Shown here: positions 56,568-64,000 of the stretch, in pieces
Numbering within the stretch: position 1 is the first letter of the stretch
How the letters are laid out: every line of letters starts with the position of its first letter
From: Pohlia nutans
Taxonomy: Eukaryota > Streptophyta > Bryopsida > Bryales > Mniaceae
Direction: 5' to 3'
DNA length: 64,000 nucleotides
Assembly (NCBI GenBank): GCA_022496805.1
Contig: CM040106.1
Coordinates: 682,001 to 746,000, forward strand
Notes under the pieces: generated by a model
The model's database searches: none
What the model was told of the DNA's origin: nothing
Seen by the model: the letters and a program-made list of their open reading frames with translations, nothing else
Program-made: the position numbers and the translations under genes

Positions 56568-57094
56568 TGAAGGTGGTTTTCTAGGAACCGACCTTACAAT
56601 ACTGCAGGAAAGCTTCTCTCAATAGCACTCGACTTTAGACTAGTAAGTAGAGATTGAGAGGAGTAGTAAGAGAGGTTTAGATGAGGAAGAATCTGCTATC
56701 GACTAGAAGTAGCGCTAGTATATTGCAAGTTAACTTTGCAATCAACAGGCTATTGCAACTAGCCAGGATTCAAACAAAATAATCAATGCAAGAACAAAAT
56801 ATAACACCCTTGTCTAATAGCATACTAGCATAAGTAGAACACGTACAAAGATTGAGACAAGAGAGAATTTCAACAATGGGTGTTGGTAAAGAAGATGTAC
56901 CAAATGAATAGCAACACCTCTCTCAAAGAGAGGAAAATTACATACAGGTGGCAGGTCTGGCAATAGTGTTAGACCTGGTCGACCGGATTAATCGGGTCGA
57001 CCAATCTATACCCGCCTGTCCTATCGGGTATCGCCTACCGGGTCTATACCTACCGGGTATAGACTAACCTACACTTAGCCTAAGGGAATATCCA
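56568..57094 (-). repeat. Solo LTR related to gypsy element 1
   Basis: On the minus strand it begins TGGATATTCCCTTAGGCTAA and ends ...CCACCTTCA, paralleling the LTR at 11,249-11,778 over its whole length. No internal gypsy sequence adjoins either side. No 5-bp target duplication is visible (flanks TTATG and ACAAA), so later change or an ectopic event is possible. Confidence 0.85.
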
Positions 57095-58320
57095 ACAAAT
57101 ATTTGGTTAACATTGTGAAGCGTCGATTCACAGATTTATTTCACGATGTGGCGGTGATAAAAAATGATTGCGAGTGTGTGCAACTTGATTTTTGCGATTG
57201 TTCTTTCACAAAATCGAATGATAGTGAGAGGAACGAGGTGATTGATATATCATCAGATACATCTCTATATTTCACAGCGAAAAAGGAGAAGTTGGAGATT
57301 CGGATGCCGCATTGGTAGGGAGGAACCACCAATTTTAGTTTTCATTTAAGCATCACCTCACATAAATGTTTTTTGGCGGCGGAATTTGAGATTGCAGCGA
57401 CGGGTTTTTGGTTTGCACATGCAAGAATTTGGCTTTTTTCATAGCGGTATTGTGAATTTTGAGGCATCAAAGTTTTAGAATTGTGAAGTTTGGAAGTAGT
57501 GTAAGTATTTTGTTGGCTAGCTTGGTGGTCCCACCACACTGGTTAGTAGCATGTAATTCTTTTTTATAAATAGTAATTTTCCACCTACAAAGTAGCGGAC
57601 TATTTTGCATTAAATTTTGGAAATCGATTGAGGGAAAACCGTTGACTAGATGCCGTTTAGAGTGGCATCAAAGAGGCCCGCAAACTTTGGGCGCGTTCTC
57701 TTAATTCCTTCCCTTTTCTTTGCTCAACTTTGTTCTCATTTTGCGTCGTCCTCCACTTTCATTCTAGTCTCTCTTGCTTGCAGATTTCCTTGTCTATATG
57801 TCGCTAGTTTAGGGTAGAAGCGTGGTGTTTCTATTGCGTGGCTGGAGCATTGCAAATTGTAAATTTGAATGTGAGATTTGCGCCGCATTCCGCCGAAGTG
57901 GTTTTTCAATAGGTTGTAGGGTGCAACACGTTTTTGTTTGCTATTTTTCTTGCATTGTGTTTAATTTTGAAGTTCTATGCCGTCATGCTGCATTTAGTGG
58001 TTGATTAGTTTAGAGTGCGGCGTGCTCGTGCGATGCAATGTTAGGTTTGGCCTCAAGCAGTCCACATTGGACTATGCATGTGGACGTCAGTCACAAGGGG
58101 AATGCGCTTGTGCTTTGTTGGTGTGCAAATTGCAGCAATTGTGTTCACTTGTCCTTTTTAATTGGGTCGGCCATTGCTTATAATTCAAGCTTGCGTCCGC
58201 TATGCAAATTGGAATGCATTGCAATCCATTATATTGAGGCGCCTCTGTATGGATTTTGTAGCTCCTGATTTTACAGGATTGAACTGTTCATGTCCTCCTT
58301 CGTTATCAATGTGTTAGTCG
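57095..58320. other. No confident gene; short frames and a possible leader region
   Basis: A 71-codon plus frame at 57,103 includes NEVIDISSDTSLYFTAKKEK. A pyrimidine-rich block at 57,695-57,800 (CTTCCCTTTTCTTTGC...) looks like a gene leader. Frames at 57,822-58,268 are Cys-rich (CWCANCSNCVHLSFLIGSAI). No domain, homology or splice structure is convincing. Confidence 0.3.
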
Positions 58321-58324
58321 TGTT

Positions 58325-59780
58325 ATACTCGACTCGAAGATAAATATAATTGTCTCCTAGTACCCTCTATGTAAGGTAACTATAGATATTTGATGGATGA
58401 ATGAATTTTCTAATCACATGTGGCAGTGTTTAACCAGAAAGATGAGAGGAGATGAGGATGGATGGCTTGGAATTAGACAACTCCAAGTCGACAACATGTG
58501 CACTGGAGTTAGTCAGCTCCATCTTTAGTGCACTAGGGTTAGAACACTCCAGATTGAGAACATGTGCACAAGAGTTAGACAACTCAAGATGAGGTGCACT
58601 GAAGCTAGACCACTCCAGATTGAGAACATGTGCAGAAGAGTTAGACAATTCAAGATCAGGTGCACTGGAGTTAGACTACTCTATATGAGGTGCATTGGAA
58701 TTGACGTATTTAGATGATAAGAGATAAGACTATCCTAGATCTGGAAGTAAATGATAGAAAGATCTATGACTTAGATCTAAGATTGGGATAGAAAGTAAAA
58801 AGACTAGAAGTAGACTCTAGTTCCTTTGGGAAAGGAACTATTATGTAAAGGCACGGGGGTGAGAAGATAGAGTCATGACTTCTGGTGTGTGATCTCCTCT
58901 CTATGGTTGGGTGGTGAGCCTTAGATCATTTTTATATAGTATTTTTATATTTTGTAAGAGTTGGTGGCAAACGGTGGGAGGTTTGTTACACTCTAAATTA
59001 TGCAGAAAGAATTATCTTCGAGTCGGAGATAAAATCCTGATATTCGATGAGCGTGTCTATATACAGAATACAGTGGTTGACACAGCGTGACACTTAAGTC
59101 TCAGTACCCTGTATCTTTGAGTCGAAGATAAGTACCATAGAACCTACGGTATGGTTCATATAGATATAATTATCTTGGGGTCGAAGATAAGTTGTGAATA
59201 TACCTTGGGAGTGATCTAATATACCATCGACTTCTACATAGGTTCTGATATACAAAAAGGGACTGGACCATTTATCTTTGACATGACGATAAGTCACTTG
59301 GGTTACTCATACTGATTGAAATATGCGGATTCATTATCTTCGAGTTGAAGATAAGCATATTTTCATATTTACAGAACGTAATGAAAAAGGCCACCGAGGT
59401 GGAGAGATGTACCAATAACATTGGGGTGTCCGGACTACTTATTTTTGAATCGAGGATAAGTAGAGCGGTTTCGGATATTACATGACTTATACGTATCCTG
59501 TTATCTTTGACTGGATTATAAACTGTTGACGACACCAACGCGTGATCAAATATTGCGTCCATTGGCAGAAAATAGACAAAAAATGTTGCATTCCAAGACT
59601 ACTTATCCTCGAGTCGAGGATAAATTCAATGGGGACATCTTGTCCTCCTCAACCCTAAACTACCCGTTAGATCACATCAGGCACGGAATCATGAGTATGC
59701 TAAACCAAGATCCTCATGTCGAGGATAATGATCACTTTGAAACACATAGTAGCTGATTTATTTTGGATCGAAGATATCCG
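58325..59780. repeat. Dispersed array of a 21-bp palindrome
   Basis: Copies with arms TTATCTTCGA / TCGAAGATAA around one central base lie at about 58,325, 59,012, 59,111, 59,170, 59,272, 59,334, 59,439, 59,501, 59,603, 59,709 and 59,762. From 59,012 on they recur every 55-110 bp, separated by unrelated sequence. The 59,603 copy is perfect (TTATCCTCGA / TCGAGGATAA); others keep the palindrome with compensating-looking changes. Other copies: 40,471, 40,594, 41,149, 54,583. Confidence 0.85.
58419..58720. repeat. 66-bp tandem repeat (about 3.5 to 4 copies)
   Basis: Units start near 58,485, 58,551 and 58,617 at exact 66-bp spacing, each with GAACATGTGCA, GAGTTAGAC and a GGTGCACT block; each splits into two related 33-bp halves. 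The minus frame reads repeated SNSSAHVLNLEWS units. Confidence 0.9.
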
Positions 59781-59827
59781 TACAAAATAAAATTACTCGA
59801 TCAGTACAGATGATTAAAATATATATA

Positions 59828-59900
59828 CACTACTAGAGAAACTGTGACTACTTCAACAGTTTTACAACAGAAAACTGTTGAATGTTTCGGTCGTTTTTGA
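59828..59900. mobile_element. CACTA-type left terminus, right end not found
   Basis: CACTACTAGAGAAACTGTGAC matches the terminus of CACTA element 2, and AACAGTTTTACAACAGAAAACTGTTG just inside resembles subterminal repeats. TTCTAGTAGTA at 60,534 is a possible degraded right end, but lacks the final G and a target duplication. Confidence 0.5.
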
Positions 59901-61285
59901 CGCGTTGTCTGGATCATTTGCCAACATGGATCTGTTGTGTGTATTCTGTTGAATCGGTCATATTCGCAGTCTCGCTCCTGCTGCATGGCACGCCAACTCA
60001 GCCATTATTTCAGTACAAAGAATATGAGGTGGCACCGAATTCCACGTGGACGGATTTCTCCATGTGCCACTTTCTCTAATTACTTTCATGTCACTACTTC
60101 TCCACAATTTTTGTTGTCTTTACCGTCGAAGTTAACCGCCATGTGAGTTTAGAATAATCTTGACAAAGTAGTAATTTCTAAATTTGTCATCTCTTACTTC
60201 TCAATGAATTCCGTCACGGTTTTTGTTGGATGTGAATCATCCATTAGGTTGTTTTCCATTAGATGTGGGATGGAGCACAACCGTAGCTTTATTGGCATTT
60301 ATAGGGTACATGTCATAATATGACTGGTCTGGTATAATTTTGGCTTTACGCACGTGAGTTTACTAAAACAAAAGTACACGTCATATTAAATTCTCCACCG
60401 TCTAGAAAAACTACAATCCACTGGTTCAGGGGTATTCTACGACTTCAATCTCTGAAGCTCTAATGGCTGCATCAAATCACTGTAACACTTTTTGATGAAC
60501 GGGCTGTATGGTTCAGGATTAAATAGCCTATACTTCTAGTAGTATCCGTTTCCACTAACAATCATGTCCCTTTTTTCTCACTTATTGGTCACTATTCTCA
60601 ATGCTAGATGCTGCATGTTTGATGCTACGGAAGTCCTGAGGTGGCTGGCCTACACTATAGACGCCGACATTTCTCCGTCTCAATCACGACTGCCCACAAA
60701 AATACGTCCCACAGAAATTCTCAAACATTAACCGTCGTCGGCCTCATAACCCCACAGATTGAGTGAAGCTCTAAACTATGGAACGGAAATTGTACACTCG
60801 AAAATTCTCAAACATTAAAAATCAGGAATGGTGCCTACCGGGTAGGAGAACTCGAGAGAGTTGCATTGTCAACAAGAGCGCCACACAGAAGGACGCAAAT
60901 CAATCCAAAGACCGAGGGCTCACAGGGGCGAACGGGAAAGAAAGGAAAGGAGAGCACACACAAACCTTGAAGAGCACGGCATGAGAGCACCTCTGCACCA
61001 AGGTGCCGGGAATTGCTGGCCGGAGCTGGATCAAAGCGTGGCCAATCAATACAAAGTGAAGAAGGGAATGATCACTTGGAGAGCAGGAGGTGGAGAGTGA
61101 AGAAGACGAGACAGGAGGATTGAAGGCAGCCTAGCCTTGCGCAATCGGGAAGAGCGAGACAATAGTCCTTCGGGATGAGCCTAGAGGCTCAGTTTGTGTC
61201 GCAGAAGTTGGCTACGCTCTGCCATGAGGTGCATTTGCGGCCTCCCACACTCGCTGCACCACGATCCCACCCCGGCCCCTCACTT
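59901..61285. other. No gene recognised
   Basis: Mixed-composition DNA with short unsupported frames (for example 60,778-60,984 and 61,175-61,285). Confidence 0.5.
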
Positions 61286-61804
61286 GGCTGCCCTCGGCAC
61301 TATCGGCTCCTCGAAAAGGGACCGGCGCCTCTCCTGCCTGGCCGCCTGCTCGCCCTTTTCCCTAGCCCAGCCTCCCTCTCTTGCAGCGGGCTCCGTTCCC
61401 GTCAACCCGTTCTCATCCGTTCCCGCAGGTTCTCAGCCCGCCTCGTTCCCTGATGCCTTCCTGCATGCCCAACAGTCCCGAAGCCTCCATATACTCTGCC
61501 TGAAGCTCCCAATCGAGCTCCCCCGCTCCTAATCGAGTTCCCTTGCTCCCCCCACAGCCCTGCGATACCTGCCCTTCGAGAACCGCCAAACGAAAACCGC
61601 CCATGTACTCTGTTCCAAAGGATTGTACTGCGAAAACTGGGAGCAAAAACTGGGAGCAAAAACTGCGAGCCTCCCCTCTCCAAGTACAGTACGAGCACCT
61701 CCAAGCAATAAGTGGTTACCTCCCCTCTCTCCCTCCCAATAAGAGATACGGATATGAGGCATTGATATTATGTAGTAATATTATATCTTAGAGGTAGGCA
61801 AGTA

Positions 61805-62185
61805 GAAATAGATTCCAACACAAGTTGAAACATAATTCTTGGATGAAGAATTAATTAGTTATAAGTCTTCAAAGTTGAATTATGACGCATCTCATTCACG
61901 TCATATAGGTACACATCTTTCTGTCTAAAAAAGATTTGTATTGCACATACTAAAGATGCTTAAACCAACAACAACGAATCCATAACCACACTTATTTCAA
62001 ATAGAAATAGATTACAACTCAAGTTGAAACATAATTTTTGGATGAAGAATGAATTAGTTATAAATTTTCAAAGTTGAAGTATGACGCATGCCATTCACGT
62101 CATATAGGTACACCTCTAAAGAAGATTTGTATTGCACACACTAAAAATGCTTAAACCAGCAACAACGAATCCATAACCACTTATT
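61805..62185. repeat. Tandem duplication (~190-bp unit, two copies)
   Basis: AGAAATAGATT[CA]CAAC begins both copies (about 61,805 and 61,999). Both contain ACGTCATATAGGTACAC, AAGATTTGTATTGCACA, and CAACAACGAATCCATAACCA. A few substitutions and an ~8-bp indel separate them. Confidence 0.9.
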
Positions 62186-62199
62186 TGAAATCTCCAATT

Positions 62200-62640
62200 T
62201 TATTCCAAACTCAAGTAACTCTCACAATTCTTGCATGACACATAGTCATCCCCTTTCTCCACTATTGTGTACACTTTACATTTGTCACAATGTACCTTAG
62301 GAACCCTAGGAAATATAGTTCTTTTTTGCTTTGAATGAGCCACTAGCACATGAGCTGGACGTTTCGAAGGTGGTTGTGGACAGCTTCCCTCACCCTCTTC
62401 TTGAGCTACACGTTTTTTTCCATGTCCCATCCGACGGACTCGGAGATCCCAAGGGACCTCAAACGCTACACACGCCCATGAAGTGGCCCGAAGAAATCGA
62501 ACAGCCTGTTTACAAGCCTCTTGCGTATTGCGAATCTGAAACCAAGCTGAGTGGAACCGCGATGTGTACGAAAAACAGGGCGAAGATTGAAGATGGATTC
62601 TCCGGCTCTCCTTCCAATGACACTGCTTGCCCAAACTCAT
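62200..62640 (-). CDS. Small zinc-ribbon ORF inside the long-inverted-repeat element
   Basis: A 146-codon minus frame ends PKVHCDKCKVYTIVEKGDDY-VSCKNCESYLSLE. The CX2C...CX2C pair is a zinc-ribbon-like knuckle near the C-terminus. A basic Lys/Arg-rich stretch (GHGKKRVAQEEGEGSCPQPP, SKRPAHVLVAHSKQKRTIF) precedes it. The N-terminal part may belong to another exon. It sits centrally between ~320-bp inverted repeats and could be captured host sequence. Family not recognised. Confidence 0.4.
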   Translation of the reverse strand: MSLGKQCHWKESRRIHLQSSPCFSYTSRFHSAWFQIRNTQEACKQAVRFLRATSWACVAFEVPWDLRVRRMGHGKKRVAQEEGEGSCPQPPSKRPAHVLVAHSKQKRTIFPRVPKVHCDKCKVYTIVEKGDDYVSCKNCESYLSLE

Positions 62641-63420
62641 CCTTCAACAACACGCCTTCACAATTGGTGAGCTCAGAACCTTTCTCGTCAAGAAACATCC
62701 TCTGATTTAGCTGAAGGTGGTCTCATACATCTGTTTCTTGTTACATGGTGCAACAGGACTTTCCCTCAAAGGATATTCCTTGCCTTCCAAGCTTCACAAG
62801 GAGACTGGTAGCCATGAACGTCTACCGCCTGGTGAGCTCCGAGTGATACTCTGATTTTTTGAATGTCCTAATTCAAATGGAATGCATGTACACATAAAGG
62901 ATTTACATGCTATGTGATCAACTGACGTTTCATAATGCTCTCTGCGTCTTCTCTTGTATAGTGGGTGAAGCACAAATTAGCTTGTACATGGCAAATTATA
63001 TGGGTAAGAAATGAGCTCAAAAGTTGTTGAAATACAGATAGTATCTCTTAATTATGGTATGCTCTCACGTGGGTGTGAAGAGTGTTATTAGCAAGGTTTT
63101 GGGAATGAATTCGGGGACACTTGTAAACTAGATTCATTGTTTTGAAGAGCACTCCTAAAACCAAGACAGTGCGAGCATACCTTTAGCTGCTTATTTAATA
63201 TCCATGTGATTGGCTCAAGTAGATTGAAGTTCTTCGTATAAGTTCTGAGTTTAACGTGTACTTCTAAGCTCTTGGAATGAAATCTTCGGATACTAACAGC
63301 TCGTGCAACACTGATCTGTGATTTTAGGAAATTCCTAAGGACTTTGTCGTAGCAAACTCTGCACTTGATTTATCTATACTGCAATAGATTTTTTCTATTT
63401 TTTTAATTCGGTTTTCGTTG
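62641..63420. other. Interior of the long-inverted-repeat element, no gene recognised
   Basis: AT-richer DNA between the zinc-ribbon ORF and the right arm; nothing supported. Confidence 0.5.
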
Positions 63421-63891
63421 GGCGGGAAGATAACATTGGGCGGTTCTCGAAGGGCGGGTATCACAGGGCTGTGGGGAGGAGGGAGCGGGGGAGCTCCATT
63501 GGGAGCAAGGGAGCTCGATTGGGAGCTTCAGGCAGAGTATATGGAGGCTTCGGGACTGTCGGGCATGCAACAAGGCATCAAGGAACGAGGCGGGCTGAGA
63601 ACCTGCGGGAACGGATGAAAACGGGCTGACGGGAACGGAGCCCGCTGCAGGAGAGGGAGGCCGGGCCAGGGAAAAGGGCGGGCGGGCGGCCAGGCAGGAG
63701 AGGTGCCGGTCCCTTTTCGAGGAGCCGATAGTGCCGAGGCTCGGCTGCACACTCCATCTTCCTTTCCCCATGACCGGATAACGTCCCTCCTTTGACTGTG
63801 CGACGCCTCGTGTCCATGCCCGTGCACACTATACATTTTTAGCCAACCATTCAATTTCCTTTCTTTCTTTTACCAAACCAACTGGTTGGTT

Positions 63892-64000
63892 TTAACCCCT
63901 AAACTTCCCAATGTCCATAAATTGAATCACGAATAGATCCAAAGCCTTGTAACTTTCTCATACAAACTCAGACGACTTCCATCTAAGTCATATTTGCAAG
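63892..64000. mobile_element. TTAA-family element D, cut by the window end
   Basis: TTAA at 63,892-63,895 precedes CCCCTAAACTTCCC, then TCCATAAATTGAATCACGAA and CAAAGCCTTGTAACTTTCTC, the reverse complement of the right end of element A at 23,810-23,893 with scattered substitutions. Confidence 0.75.

Larger units (their letters stand above)
61286..63745. mobile_element. ~2.46-kb element with ~320-bp inverted terminal repeats
   Basis: The left arm (61,286-61,602) and right arm (63,421-63,745) are GC-rich inverted copies at roughly 90% identity by eye: shared CACTATCGGCTCCTCGAAAA, CGTTCCCGCAGGTTCTCAGC and CTCCATATACTCTGCCTGAA. Frames in both arms translate the same text. Long terminal repeats around unrelated interior suggest a MULE-like element, perhaps with captured sequence. 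No target duplication is visible and the outer ends are not sharply defined. Confidence 0.6.

Noticed and set aside
59012..59730. CRISPR-like array
   Set aside because: Repeats vary, spacing is uneven (55-110 bp), motif is a full palindrome, there are no cas genes, and the DNA is plant nuclear.
60534..60545. Right end of the third CACTA element
   Set aside because: TTCTAGTAGTA lacks the terminal G and no 3-bp target duplication matches 59,825-59,827.
61175..61791. Several overlapping GC-rich frames on both strands
   Set aside because: High-GC inverted-repeat arm, long frames in all phases; no single frame preferred.

Overview
The window is nuclear DNA from a streptophyte plant, most likely a non-flowering lineage (bryophyte, lycophyte, fern or charophyte alga); the species cannot be fixed from sequence alone. 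Reasons: one well-preserved intron-containing gene with the BAH + RRM architecture and sequence hallmarks of plant ASI1/IBM2/SG1; Ty3/gypsy and Ty1/copia fragments with plant-type motifs; CACTA, hAT-like, TA-target and TTAA-target DNA elements; short interstitial plant-type telomere repeats (CCCTAAA). There is no bacterial gene organisation. Most of the 64 kb is nested, decayed transposable elements.

Layout. 0-1.1 kb: GC-richer 75-bp minisatellite in a ~321-bp higher-order repeat. 1.2-4.1 kb: a minus-strand gene with a ParB/sulfiredoxin-like motif, head-to-head with a frameshifted MULE-like transposase. 5.4-10.5 kb: two non-autonomous CACTA elements with exact 3-bp target duplications, each holding a tRNA-derived SINE near its right end. 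10.75-11.25 kb: copia RT fragment. 11.25-22.3 kb: gypsy element 1 (5' LTR, gag, PR, RT-RH, deleted integrase, extra 3' ORFs), interrupted by an hAT-like element that carries two ORFs and by a TA-target element. 22.3-24.63 kb: fold-back DNA and two TTAA-flanked elements that abut through one shared TTAA. 24.8-30.4 kb: the ASI1-like gene (11 coding exons, 800 codons by my model). 30.8-38.24 kb: gypsy element 2, minus strand, same lineage and same extra ORF as element 1.

38.25-50.1 kb: the most unusual part. A large imperfect inverted repeat (arms 1.5 and 1.9 kb, 2.5-kb centre) carries outward-facing copies of a coiled-coil gene and of a HAD/FCP1(NIF)-like domain. Its centre holds a decayed gene in which a ParB-like motif is followed by a region resembling the SAM-binding half of a beta-class (N4/N6) DNA methyltransferase. 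To the right lie further HAD-like and basic/acidic exons, one split by an 811-bp hAT-like element, then DNA rich in GATGTC/GACGTC-type hexamers and a 21-bp tandem repeat.

50.1-64 kb: AT-rich repeats, a 1.45-kb TTAA-flanked element, an 840-bp fold-back, a solo LTR, a 66-bp tandem repeat, an array of about ten dispersed copies of a short palindrome (TTATCTTCGA / TCGAAGATAA around one centre base) that also occurs in introns of the ParB/methyltransferase-like gene, and a 2.5-kb element with ~320-bp inverted terminal repeats around a small zinc-ribbon ORF.

Only the ASI1-like gene looks intact. The known role of that family, maintaining full-length transcription of genes that carry silenced transposons in introns, is notable in a landscape this rich in transposons, but any link is inference.
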